From Ignisphaera sp. (GTDB lineage: Archaea; Thermoproteota; Thermoprotei_A; Sulfolobales; Ignisphaeraceae), in NCBI GenBank assembly GCA_028275825.1, contig JAPWTX010000001.1, positions 1 through 64,000 of the forward strand: a stretch of DNA of 64,000 nucleotides, in the 5' to 3' direction. Of this stretch, positions 53,948-62,256 are shown in pieces. How positions within the stretch are numbered: position 1 is the stretch's first letter; the number at the start of each line of letters is the position of its first letter. Below the pieces are notes generated by a model, which was not told where the DNA came from, ran no database searches, and was given only the letters and a program-made list of their open reading frames with translations. The translations under genes were made by a program, and so were the position numbers.

Positions 53948-54958
53948 ATGTTGGGACTTAAAATGCTTGATGTGCTTTTCCTAAGTTCAGCAGATGTAGA
54001 GAGAATCATAGACATGAAGAGAGTTATAGAACTTGTTGAAGTGGCGTTCAAGGAAAAGGGATTGAAGAGGGTTCAGATGCCTCCAAAGTCTTATCTTTAT
54101 TTCACAAAATATGATGGTGATTTGAGGACGATGCCTGCATATATAGAGTCTTTAGATGTAGCATCAGTTAAAATAGTTAATTCGCATCCATCAAATCCAA
54201 TAAAATATGGTCTGCCTACTGTAATGGCTACACTAGTCCTCATAGAGCCTTCGACAGGGAGGCCTCTTTCAATAATGGATGGCACTATCATAACAAGATT
54301 CAGAACAGGTGCTGCAGCTGCTGTAGCAACAAAACATCTATATGGATTTGGAAAAAATGCACGTGTAGGCATTATTGGTGCGGGGACGATGGCATCTTAC
54401 ATCATAGAAGCACTAATACATGTGATTAGGATTGATGAACTTAAAGTATATGACAAGATTTTTAATAAGGCAAAAGGGCTTGTGGAAACCATTAGGAAGA
54501 AGTTTGATATAGAGGCAAAAGCCACGGAAACAGCATATGATGCGGTGCGCAGTAGTGATGTCATAACAACAATAACACCGTCAAGAAATCCTATAGTAGC
54601 AGCTAACTGGATCAGAGAGGGCATGCATATAAATGCTATGGGAGCTGATGCACCAGGAAAACAAGAGCTGGATCCTGAAATATTGAAAAAGGCAAAGATC
54701 GTGGTTGACGATTATGAGCAAGCTATACATAGTGGAGAGGTTAATGTCCCAATATCGCAAGGAATTATAAAACCGAGTGATATATACGCTGAATTAGGCG
54801 AAATTGTCGCAGGTTTAAAGAAAGGCAGGGAAAAACCTGAGGAACTAACTATTTTTACATCAACAGGTTTGGCTATACAAGACACCGTAACAGCATGGCA
54901 TGTATATCAGGAAGCTATAAGAAAAGGCATTGGAAAGAAAATAACTATGCTGACCTAA
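53948..54958 (+). CDS. Ornithine cyclodeaminase / alanine dehydrogenase family enzyme
   Basis: NAD(P)-dependent enzyme of the mu-crystallin family. MPPKSYLYFTKYDGDLRTMP, SVKIVNSHPSNP and IMDGTIITRFRTGAAAAVAT are substrate-pocket motifs; the Rossmann motif VGIIGAGTMASYIIEALIHV lies near 142. 336 residues. The archaeal members closest in style are alanine dehydrogenases, but ornithine or proline-type activity is not excluded. ATG 53948, alternative ATG 53963. Confidence 0.85.
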   Translation: MLGLKMLDVLFLSSADVERIIDMKRVIELVEVAFKEKGLKRVQMPPKSYLYFTKYDGDLRTMPAYIESLDVASVKIVNSHPSNPIKYGLPTVMATLVLIEPSTGRPLSIMDGTIITRFRTGAAAAVATKHLYGFGKNARVGIIGAGTMASYIIEALIHVIRIDELKVYDKIFNKAKGLVETIRKKFDIEAKATETAYDAVRSSDVITTITPSRNPIVAANWIREGMHINAMGADAPGKQELDPEILKKAKIVVDDYEQAIHSGEVNVPISQGIIKPSDIYAELGEIVAGLKKGREKPEELTIFTSTGLAIQDTVTAWHVYQEAIRKGIGKKITMLT

Positions 54959-55353
54959 CAACTAAAAACCATTACCCTAGTATGTTGCCACAAGTTTGAT
55001 GACAAGTGTGAATAGTTGCAAACATCTATAAACGTTTAATGTTTTTGGTTTTTGCCAAATAAGATTAAAAGCTTTGATCTTACTAGTGTTTGTGAATGAC
55101 ACATTTTGCAGTAACTCAAAACTCTAATGAGGATTCTGTGATGTGTTTGGCTTGACAGCCACCCATGATGTGTGAGTGAGGTTAACGAACCCACTCCAGA
55201 GGTAGCACTACTACCTATGAGGGAGTGGTAAGAGAAAGCCCTAGACGCAATAAAGTAAATATAAATTGTTAAAAAAGCATCTAGGGACAAATAGAAACGC
55301 GAGGAGGTCAGATAAAGGAATTGTCATCACAGTTCAATAGGGGTGGAGTCTCA
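54959..55353. other. Intergenic region with structured element remnant
   Basis: 395 bp without a supported gene. Holds the nested hairpins at 55165-55228 and a second inverted repeat (CCCTAGA 55239-55245 with TCTAGGG 55280-55286). Two minus-strand frames here have no sign of being genes. Confidence 0.45.
55165..55286 (+). mobile_element. Orphan IS605-like right end / omega-RNA-like scaffold
   Basis: GATGTGTGAGTGAGGTTAAC then GAACCCACTCC lead into CCACTCC (55191-55197) paired with GGAGTGG (55222-55228), enclosing AGGTAG-CACTA-CTACCT (55200-55216). Then AAAGCCCTAGACGC pairs with GCATCTAGGG. Order and spacing parallel 25126-25190. No tnpB is present nearby. Confidence 0.45.
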
Positions 55354-56088
55354 TCATCTTTTGAAAAACTTTGCAAGTGTTAATTGTTTGGATATCATGT
55401 TTTTCAATGCTAGGTTATCTGTAGCAATGCCATCGATGCCATAGTTAATTACTTTTAGTGCTTGTGCAACATCATTAATAGTCCAAGTATATACTTTGAG
55501 CTTCTTAGCATGAGCTTCCTTAATTACTTGTGGTGTAATTGTTGTATACCTTGGTAGAATAGCCATTGCGTTATGCTTTGTAGCAACATTTATCGGTATG
55601 TTGTATGTATTTGAAAGCAAGCCTATCTCTATCTTGTTGTAGAGGTTCTTTATCTTGATTAATGAATTGTAATTGAATGATATTACTAGGCAGTGATCAA
55701 CAACGTTGTATTGTTTGATTAGATCTGTAACAATTTCTTCAAGCCCCTCATCTTTAATCTCTATAAACATAGCAATCTTACCTCCTAATTCTTGTAATAC
55801 CTCTTCTAGTGTGGGTATTGTTTCAACGTTAAACACCTTAACTTTCTTTAACTCACTGAGGAGCATTTCTGAAATACCTTTATTAACACCAGCAACTCTT
55901 CTAAGATCTTCATCGTGGATAACAACAGGGAGTTTATCACGAGTTTTTCTAACATCAAATTCAATTGCATCGGCGCCCATTTCTAAGGCTTTTCTGAATG
56001 CTGTTATAGTATTTTCAGGTGCATGCATTGCCCCTCCTCTATGTGCTATGAATAAGAATGAGTTTTTCCACTCCATTTTAATAACCAT
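55354..56088 (-). CDS. Glycerophosphodiester phosphodiesterase
   Basis: GDPD TIM-barrel: FIAHRGGAMHAPENTITAFR (catalytic His, Glu), GADAIEFDVRKTRDKLPVVI with HDEDLRRV (metal/catalytic), IEIKDEGLEE and a C-terminal VYTWTINDVAQALKVINYGI with GIATD. 244 residues, cytoplasmic (no signal). It splits glycerophosphodiesters during lipid turnover. ATG 56088, with ATG 56076 as an alternative. Confidence 0.92.
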   Translation of the reverse strand: MVIKMEWKNSFLFIAHRGGAMHAPENTITAFRKALEMGADAIEFDVRKTRDKLPVVIHDEDLRRVAGVNKGISEMLLSELKKVKVFNVETIPTLEEVLQELGGKIAMFIEIKDEGLEEIVTDLIKQYNVVDHCLVISFNYNSLIKIKNLYNKIEIGLLSNTYNIPINVATKHNAMAILPRYTTITPQVIKEAHAKKLKVYTWTINDVAQALKVINYGIDGIATDNLALKNMISKQLTLAKFFKR

Positions 56089-56919
56089 TTATTTCCTTAT
56101 AATGCTTCTCATAGATAACTCTTGGTATAGTGCATAGATATCAGATGTTGTGGGATCTGCACCCGTGTATATCAAATCGTTGTAAATTTTCCTACATAAT
56201 GCCTCAACATCTATACCTGGTTCAATGCAAACTTGCATTTCTTTGCGATACCTCAGTATAGCTAGTATAACTAAAGAAAACGCAACAATATCGCTGGGCT
56301 TTAATTGACCCATTTTAATCTTCTTCCCCATGATATCCATGACATGTATGAAGTAGGGGTCATCAAGCAACTTCTTCATATTTTCAAGTTCACTATATAT
56401 CATTTTTGTAAGGGTATCAGCAATAGCATTTGTAGATGGCAACATTTCATCATCATTTAGGCATGGCGTTCTGCTTTTCTTTTGACTTTCAGAGATTTGC
56501 ATTTGATTAGCTATAGGAGCTAACGAAATGACCTCTTTAATTAAATTGAGGAGCTTTATCACATCAACAAGTTTTTGGTGATCAACCATACATCTTCTTG
56601 AAACGGACGTGATATCCAAGCCCAGCCTCGATGGTGTTAGTTCTAACAATTTCTTTAAAAATTCTATCTCACTAGCATCAGATTTTACTAAAAATGATGC
56701 TATTCTCCTCTCTATTGCCACTATATCACTATACCCTATTATATTCCTCTTAGCCAGGTTAATTACCCACAGCATTGCAGCTAAGGCTAATGCTGCACGA
56801 GGTTTAGAAAAAAAGTCTACTCTATTAATAATATCCATATCGAGAAAGCCTTGTACTCTGTAGCACTTGTGTAATTTTAATAAGGATTCAACAACATCGT
56901 TATAGCTCACAGCACTCAT
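56089..56919 (-). CDS. Conserved hypothetical helical protein
   Basis: 276 residues, predicted all-helical (DVVESLLKLHKCYRVQGFLD; ERRIASFLVKSDASEIEFLK; DLIYTGADPTTSDIYALYQE). It looks like helical-repeat or segregation (ScpA/B-like)-style protein sequence, but no specific family is recognised. Directly abuts the GDPD gene, so it is probably in one transcript with it. Confidence 0.6.
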   Translation of the reverse strand: MSAVSYNDVVESLLKLHKCYRVQGFLDMDIINRVDFFSKPRAALALAAMLWVINLAKRNIIGYSDIVAIERRIASFLVKSDASEIEFLKKLLELTPSRLGLDITSVSRRCMVDHQKLVDVIKLLNLIKEVISLAPIANQMQISESQKKSRTPCLNDDEMLPSTNAIADTLTKMIYSELENMKKLLDDPYFIHVMDIMGKKIKMGQLKPSDIVAFSLVILAILRYRKEMQVCIEPGIDVEALCRKIYNDLIYTGADPTTSDIYALYQELSMRSIIRK

Positions 56920-57057
56920 TACATATCACTAAGTAAGCTAGTATTACACAAGGTGTCTCTTCACTATAAAATATTTCACATTAAGAAGAGTAAAAAATTT
57001 ATAGTAAATTTACGATAATGCTTGATATTACTTAGACACACTTAGTCATAATGATAT

Positions 57058-57291
57058 TCATTTTTCAACAACAATTAATGTTGTTGAGGCCTTTATATGA
57101 GGCATTTTTCTAATTTTTGATATAACGACGTTTCTTAATTTATCGAAGCTTTCAGACTCAATAATAGCAACTACATCATAAATGCCATAAACTATGTATG
57201 TCTCCTTTACCTCTGGTATTTGTGAAAGCGCCTTGGCAACCTCTTCTTCTGCACCGACATCACTATTTATCAATACTATTGCCCTAGCCAC
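57058..57291 (-). CDS. Stand-alone RAM (Lrp/AsnC ligand-binding) domain protein
   Basis: 77 residues: MARAIVLINSDVGAEEEVAK, ALSQIPEVKETYIVYGIYDV and KASTTLIVVEK form the amino-acid-binding RAM domain of Lrp/AsnC regulators without the DNA-binding HTH. Such proteins form oligomers that bind amino acids and may modulate a full-length Lrp. Single gene. Confidence 0.9.
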   Translation of the reverse strand: MARAIVLINSDVGAEEEVAKALSQIPEVKETYIVYGIYDVVAIIESESFDKLRNVVISKIRKMPHIKASTTLIVVEK

Positions 57292-57351
57292 TCACACCTC
57301 CCTTAAATCAATAAAGTATACGTGGTATATAAAGCTTATATCAAATAAACA

Positions 57352-57777
57352 CTAGCTTCCAATAACAACAATAACAACATTTCTAACACTTCTAGGACCA
57401 TCCATTTCAACTAAAAATATATTTTGCCATGTACCTCTAACAAGCTTACCATCAATTACTGGGAAAACTCTCTCAGATCCTATAGTCGCTGAGCCTATGT
57501 GGGCATGAGCATTGTCGTCAATGGTGTTATGTTTCCAATTCCTCTCAGGCTGTACAAGTTCTTTTATGAATGTTAGAATATCTTGCATCAAACCAGATTC
57601 TCTTTCATTAGATATAATTGCCGCAGTGGCGTGGGGTGCAAATACAAGGCAAATGCCGTTCTTAATACCACTTCTCTTAATAACTTCTTCAACATATTCC
57701 GTAAGGTCTACGAGGTCAAATCGTTTCTTTGTTGAAGTATTCATTACCTCATAGTAAACTTTACACATAGACTTCAC
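57352..57777 (-). CDS. YjbQ/UPF0047 family protein (canonical)
   Basis: 141 residues with the full family pattern: CLVFAPHATAAIISNERESG, DILTFIKELVQPERNWKHNT, DDNAHAHIGSATIGSERVFP and FLVEMDGPRSVRNVVI. The bacterial homologue has secondary thiamine-phosphate synthase activity; the physiological role in archaea is unknown. It contrasts with the two divergent paralogues at 13990-14761. Confidence 0.9.
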   Translation of the reverse strand: MKSMCKVYYEVMNTSTKKRFDLVDLTEYVEEVIKRSGIKNGICLVFAPHATAAIISNERESGLMQDILTFIKELVQPERNWKHNTIDDNAHAHIGSATIGSERVFPVIDGKLVRGTWQNIFLVEMDGPRSVRNVVIVVIGS

Positions 57778-57867
57778 AAAGAATAAACTGTGGTGTGAAA
57801 GCTATATTAAGGTATATTAATGTTCTGAGTTGATGGATTTATAAAAAACAATTATTTTATAGTATTA

Positions 57868-58251
57868 TTATGAAGGGGCTTGATGAAGAGGCTTCAACAT
57901 TTTATAGACTGCATCTTTTAGACCTGCTCTGGTAAGCAGTCTTTCCAATCTATATAGCTGCTCATGTGCAATATCTAAGGTTTTTGCTATTTGTGCTATT
58001 GGAATGCCATTGGCTCTAGCATACAGAAGGTATATTAATGTTCTTATGCTATGGGGATGCCTTAATGATGAAGCTATTGCTGAATCAAATACAAGCCAAT
58101 CTAGCAGATCGATATGTGCTTTAACCCATTCAATCATTTCTGGTGGTAAATCAAAGGAATGCTCTAATCTCTTTCTAAACTTCATTTTATTGTCTTCTAC
58201 AATAAGTTTTCTTTTCTTTCTTCGTCTTTTTTCGATAATTATTTCAGACAT
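57868..58251 (-). CDS. Putative HTH DNA-binding protein
   Basis: 127 residues: a basic N-terminus (EKRRRKKRKLIVEDNKMKFR), then a helical C-terminal half with YARANGIPIAQIAKTLDIAH and EQLYRLERLLTRAGL, which resembles a helix-turn-helix. Probably a transcription regulator or nucleic-acid-binding protein; the target is unknown. Confidence 0.55.
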   Translation of the reverse strand: MSEIIIEKRRRKKRKLIVEDNKMKFRKRLEHSFDLPPEMIEWVKAHIDLLDWLVFDSAIASSLRHPHSIRTLIYLLYARANGIPIAQIAKTLDIAHEQLYRLERLLTRAGLKDAVYKMLKPLHQAPS

Positions 58252-58394
58252 TTCTTCGCACCTTCAACTCTAAGCACTAGATAAGAAATATTGTGAAAGA
58301 AGCTAATAAATTTATTGTTTTATAATCTATTAACCAAATTTTAGAAAAGCATTATAAGATATTTAAATGAGTTAACCATAGTAAAAAACTTGAC

Positions 58395-58868
58395 TTGCGT
58401 ATGTCAGAGAAGGACTACAATAAAATAGGAAAGCTTCTAGAATTTGAGCTTAGAGTAGTTAATAAGCATCTTCCGCTCAAACGCTTTTCATTGGAAGAAT
58501 TGCTGAGTATGGAGTTACCATATGTCAGACTACAGGATGGCACCATTCATGTATTCAAGAAAAATGAGCTTGAGAAGTTGAAGTTGTACCTTAGCAATGA
58601 TGATTTAGGGAAGTTACAGTTACCAATAATAGTTATTTTAAGGCCAGACATAGGTGAGGGCATAGGGTATGTAGAGGACCCAGTAGCAGCAAAAGCCATA
58701 GCTAGAATCCTAGGTATGGAGTATGCCAAGGACTCGAAATTAATTTTGTATAAGCCTCACATAGCACTATTGAGAAGGTACTTTGATACATTGTTTCAAT
58801 TTGCCATAGCTGTAGAGCTAGAAGAAGCTTTTGAAGAAGCTGCATCAGCTGAATCAATTAGAGAGTAG
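58395..58868 (+). CDS. UPF0216/DUF61 family protein
   Basis: 157 residues of the archaeal DUF61 family: LPLKRFSLEELLSMELPYVR, DGTIHVFKKNELEKLKLYLS and LQLPIIVILRPDIGEGIGYV. Function not known. Followed after 4 bp by a small gene, convergent with dph6. Confidence 0.82.
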   Translation: MRMSEKDYNKIGKLLEFELRVVNKHLPLKRFSLEELLSMELPYVRLQDGTIHVFKKNELEKLKLYLSNDDLGKLQLPIIVILRPDIGEGIGYVEDPVAAKAIARILGMEYAKDSKLILYKPHIALLRRYFDTLFQFAIAVELEEAFEEAASAESIRE

Positions 58869-58872
58869 ATAG

Positions 58873-59190
58873 GTGGCTGATATAATGACTGTGAATATCC
58901 CTGAAGCTGAGGGCAGTAAAACAAAGACATTACTCATATTTAACGAAACTGTTATTCAACTGTTTTGTGATCCTGAAGAGGTGTTCGAATGCGATGCCAA
59001 TGATTGTGCATTAGAGCTTTTTAATCTATGCGTTAAGAACTTTGTTAATATTCCTATCAAAAATGTTATTGTTAAAGCTATAAAGCTTCTCAAGGGAGGT
59101 AAGGTAATAGTATATAGTGTAGATGATAAGAGATATTATTTGTGTGCACATAGAATCCAAGGAGATATCATTGAGTTATGCAAATCATGA
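58873..59190 (+). CDS. Conserved hypothetical small protein
   Basis: 105 residues, GTG start at 58873 (ATG at 58885 is an alternative start). Six cysteines (VIQLFCDPEEVFECDANDCA; LFNLCVKNF; YLCAHRIQG; LCKS) with no standard metal-binding spacing. Co-directional with DUF61, 4 bp away. No recognised family. Confidence 0.55.
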   Translation: MADIMTVNIPEAEGSKTKTLLIFNETVIQLFCDPEEVFECDANDCALELFNLCVKNFVNIPIKNVIVKAIKLLKGGKVIVYSVDDKRYYLCAHRIQGDIIELCKS

Positions 59191-59192
59191 TG

Positions 59193-59885
59193 CTAGCAAA
59201 TATAAACTGATTTAGGTATTACATAACCTTCAAAATAACTTACAATATGAGTCTCATAGTCAACACAGATCTTTTTTTCTCTAAAAAGTGGTGTGTAAAT
59301 AACAAAGGTTTCTGCTTCACCACCTTCAAAAGATGGATTGAATCCATATTTTTTAGACAATTCAATTATTTTTAGAGCCATAGCAAAATCTACTACCTGT
59401 CCCAATAACTCTACAGGTAACCCCCATGCATTCACAGTTGTCATAATGAATTCTATACCTACATTTAAAATGTCTAATAGGTGTTGAACAGGATCCCTAC
59501 CCCAAAAAGGAGTATACAATTTAACACCTATGTAATCACAAATATTTAAGAATAGTGTTCTCTGAGCATCACTTGCTATAACACCTAATACAATGTAGTC
59601 AAAAGGTATTTTTTCATAGAGGTTTTCCAATGACCTCCTTATCTCAAGGCTTTCTAGCACCTTCTCGTTAGAAGACAGAGATATTGTTACATGCTTTTCC
59701 TTCATAGAAAGTAGCTGTAGTTGAAGATCAGTATACTCTGTAAATGGTCTATGAACGTACCAAGGATGGTTAGATGATGGTACAAAGGTAACTATGGCTG
59801 ATATCTCAAAACCTTGCAAAAGCACTACGTGAAGAGCTAGTGTACTATCTTTACCCCCACTAAACATTACTACAGCTTTTTTCAA
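59193..59885 (-). CDS. dph6: Diphthine--ammonia ligase Dph6-like
   Basis: ATP-pyrophosphatase family: VVMFSGGKDSTLALHVVL (P-loop, residues 6-20) and the C-terminal SFEGGEAETFVIYTPLF that marks the Dph6/MJ0570 group. It amidates diphthine on aEF2, the last diphthamide step, complementing dph2 in this window. 230 residues. Confidence 0.9.
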   Translation of the reverse strand: MKKAVVMFSGGKDSTLALHVVLLQGFEISAIVTFVPSSNHPWYVHRPFTEYTDLQLQLLSMKEKHVTISLSSNEKVLESLEIRRSLENLYEKIPFDYIVLGVIASDAQRTLFLNICDYIGVKLYTPFWGRDPVQHLLDILNVGIEFIMTTVNAWGLPVELLGQVVDFAMALKIIELSKKYGFNPSFEGGEAETFVIYTPLFREKKICVDYETHIVSYFEGYVIPKSVYIC

Positions 59886-59894
59886 CGCATCTCA

Positions 59895-60365
59895 CTATTT
59901 ACTTATACGCATTTCTGTTAGGAATAGCCTCTTTAAAATGTAGCTTTCTGCTCTATCTAATGAAATAAATAACGCATTAAATATGCTCACACCCTTTTTA
60001 ATTAAGTAATTTGCAAAAACTCCTTTAAACTTCTCTAAAGCTTTTTCACTAAATGTATAAAACATTGAATCACCGATAATCACAATAACATCATTACCTT
60101 CGCGAAACATTATCCAGAGGATATCTGGATTAGGACCGAGACTTTCAACATTTTTCAAAATCTTTTCGTTAACTTTATAACCACTATGCTTTAAAGTCTC
60201 TACTATAGCGATTCTGAACCCCTTAATAATGGTGCTTTCAATTTTCTTCAATTGATCTCTATCCATATTTTCAGCATTAATGTATAATCTCTTGTGTTTC
60301 TCTACGTCAAACTTTTTTGGAATAATCTTAAGGATTTCATCTAGTAACATGTCATAAATCCTCAT
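59895..60365 (-). CDS. Conserved hypothetical protein
   Basis: 156 residues, alpha/beta, with VKAK-like charged helices (KIIPKKFDVEKHKRLYINAE; ESLGPNPDILWIMFREGNDV; SEKALEKFKGVFANYLIKKG). Nine bp upstream of dph6 on the same strand, so it probably shares that transcript. No family recognised. Confidence 0.6.
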   Translation of the reverse strand: MRIYDMLLDEILKIIPKKFDVEKHKRLYINAENMDRDQLKKIESTIIKGFRIAIVETLKHSGYKVNEKILKNVESLGPNPDILWIMFREGNDVIVIIGDSMFYTFSEKALEKFKGVFANYLIKKGVSIFNALFISLDRAESYILKRLFLTEMRISK

Positions 60366-60816
60366 TGCAATACTATTTCTACACAGAATACCAGCTTTTT
60401 TAGAGCTTAATGAAAAGCACCTTGTATTATTCTATGGCGGATTTCTTCAAATTCTTAGCCAAACACCATTCTATTATAATTACTAACGAGCAATACTTAA
60501 AGCCTTTGGCTGCTGTTTTGAGTTTCATACATATTTACTAAGGTTTATATTACCAAATACTTGTAGACTTTGAGAACATCTATGAAACTCAAGATATGGG
60601 GTCTCTGGATTTTCTGAACACCCTCAAGGCAGGTGCGATCCAAGAAGCAATGCAGGAGAAAGGAGATACAGCCATGAAAACACATCAAATATGTGAACCT
60701 ATATTAAGAGTTGAGCCTCCTTGAGTTGGACTAATGCTTAGTGGAAAACACAATTTCAAACTTCTTTATCCTAGTAAAAGCCTCATTCCTTAGGGTGAGA
60801 AGAAATTAGATGAAGG
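60366..60816. other. Gap with probable tnpB tail remnant
   Basis: 450 bp. From about 60570 to 60724 the plus strand reads DMGSLDFLNTLKAGAIQEAM, QEKGDTAMKTHQICEPILRV and EPP before TGA, which resembles the variable C-terminal tail of archaeal TnpB proteins. No RuvC motif is left. It is followed at 60776 by a right-end-like sequence. Confidence 0.35.
60776..60803 (+). mobile_element. IS200/IS605-like right end
   Basis: AAAAGCCTCATTCCTTAGGG followed by TGAGAAGA. It aligns with the right ends at 14762 and 49293 (AAAGCYYYRYTYYTTAGRGTGRG). The CCTCA/TGAG arms keep pairing although bases differ from CCCC/GGGG in the 14762 copy. Confidence 0.4.
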
Positions 60817-61428
60817 CTATGGTATCCACAGCTTCATTTCTCTAAGTTTCTTCATGTCTTCTCTAGCAAACTTCATGATAAAGTCTATAAATATTGACCC
60901 TACATCATCAAAATTCTTTTTACTATAAGAACTTGCATTCCATTGCATTGCTACATCATCCCACATCTTGAGCTCCAAGATCCTTGCACGTGCCAATATA
61001 CTAAGGCTTTTCTTCACATCTTCGGGAATGGGTCTTCCATTCAGTATTATACCAGGGCATTCACCAATTGCATTATCATTAAGCTCTATCTCAATATTGT
61101 CTTCCTTTTCACTATAGACAAACGGATAAAATCTACAAACAAGGGGTTTATAAGGATGTATAGAGCACCTACCATTAGGTGAAAGAAATAGGCATGAGCC
61201 ATCCTCTTTTGAATTCAAAGCTAGGAAGTATTTCTCTCCGCCAAACACCACGTGAGGGTATGAAAGATCTTCATAAAGAGAAACTTCATACAAGTTAAGC
61301 ATTTTGGGGTAAATTTTAATACTAGTGTAAAGCTCTATTCTAAGAAGGTCTAAATGAGTTACTGGGATCCAATATTTTTTACAACAATGACCTCTCAACA
61401 AACATCTAAATATTACCAATGCCATCAC
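60817..61428 (-). CDS. YkgJ-family cysteine-cluster protein
   Basis: 203 residues. Cysteines C9, C15 and C16 (RCLLRGHCCKKYW) and CLFLSPNGRCSIHPYKPLVC form the Cx5CC...C...Cx8-12C zinc/iron-chelating pattern of the YkgJ (CxxCxxCC) family. C-terminal helices beyond 120. Function unknown; homologues are sometimes linked to metal-dependent maturation. Confidence 0.82.
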   Translation of the reverse strand: MMALVIFRCLLRGHCCKKYWIPVTHLDLLRIELYTSIKIYPKMLNLYEVSLYEDLSYPHVVFGGEKYFLALNSKEDGSCLFLSPNGRCSIHPYKPLVCRFYPFVYSEKEDNIEIELNDNAIGECPGIILNGRPIPEDVKKSLSILARARILELKMWDDVAMQWNASSYSKKNFDDVGSIFIDFIMKFAREDMKKLREMKLWIP

Positions 61429-61483
61429 CTGTTAATAAATGTAGAGTTCATCTTACATCCAGTATGCAGCCATTTACTGTAAT

Positions 61484-62188
61484 TTATAACACTAGTTGCC
61501 ATTTCTTAGTAGAGTTATTATATATTATTAAGGCTGATTCTTTAAGTTTTTTAAATAAGCGAAATTCTATATCATCTAAAACCTTGCGAACCTCGTCCTC
61601 ATTTTGGACGCTTAGATCATCAATCTTCTTAGCAAATTCATTCCAGAATGCTGGCTCTACAGCTATTCTCTCATCCTTGGCTTCAATTATCTTTGCTCCC
61701 TCACGTCCTAATTTATTGAAGAAGCTCTCTCTATCCCTTATTCTAGACGCAATATCTCTTTCAAATATCACTTTTTGTTCATGTAGGATATCAATAGCTG
61801 ATTTCTTTCGCTCTCTCTTTTCACCTTGTGTAGCTTTCTCTGGTCCTCGAATTTGTTGCATTGATATTTTCTCTTCTAATTCCTTCAATTTCTCTTCAAT
61901 AGCTTCAATCTTTTCAACAAGCTCCCCATACTTTCTTGCAATTTCATCTACTTTTGACGTAAATGGATTGATCTTGTCTAGCAATCTCCTTTCTAGTAGC
62001 TGAACTAGCTTATCCACACTTACTCCACTAGACTTCACCTCAGGTTCTGGCTGTTGCTTTATTTTACCTAATTCCCTCATTAGCAACACTCTTATGTACT
62101 CAGATACAGTTAGTAACCCTTCTGTCTTAGCTTTTGCTAAGAGTTCTTCGTATAACTTTTCATCAATTTTTATAGTAACAATTTTCAT
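61484..62188 (-). CDS. Ribbon-helix-helix protein with coiled coil
   Basis: 234 residues. The N-terminal RHH DNA-binding domain (MKIVTIKIDEKLYEELLAKA, TVSEYIRVLLMREL) is followed by a coiled coil (about 75-120, VDEIARKYGELVEKIEAIEE) and an unknown C-terminal domain (IRDRESFFNKLGREGAKIIE). Probably a dimeric DNA-binding protein. Its size and C-terminal domain go beyond a simple CopG regulator. A TATA-like AAATTTAAAC (rc near 62210-62225) lies upstream. Confidence 0.65.
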   Translation of the reverse strand: MKIVTIKIDEKLYEELLAKAKTEGLLTVSEYIRVLLMRELGKIKQQPEPEVKSSGVSVDKLVQLLERRLLDKINPFTSKVDEIARKYGELVEKIEAIEEKLKELEEKISMQQIRGPEKATQGEKRERKKSAIDILHEQKVIFERDIASRIRDRESFFNKLGREGAKIIEAKDERIAVEPAFWNEFAKKIDDLSVQNEDEVRKVLDDIEFRLFKKLKESALIIYNNSTKKWQLVL

Positions 62189-62256
62189 TCTTTAGCCTAA
62201 ATAGACTTTAAATTTAAACAAATTTAAAAGTACTATGTAAAAAATGTGTAACAATC

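Noticed and set aside
61419-62003. 194-codon frame antisense to the RHH/coiled-coil gene
   Set aside because: Low-complexity Ser/Ile composition is expected from the complement of a Glu/Lys-rich coiled coil.
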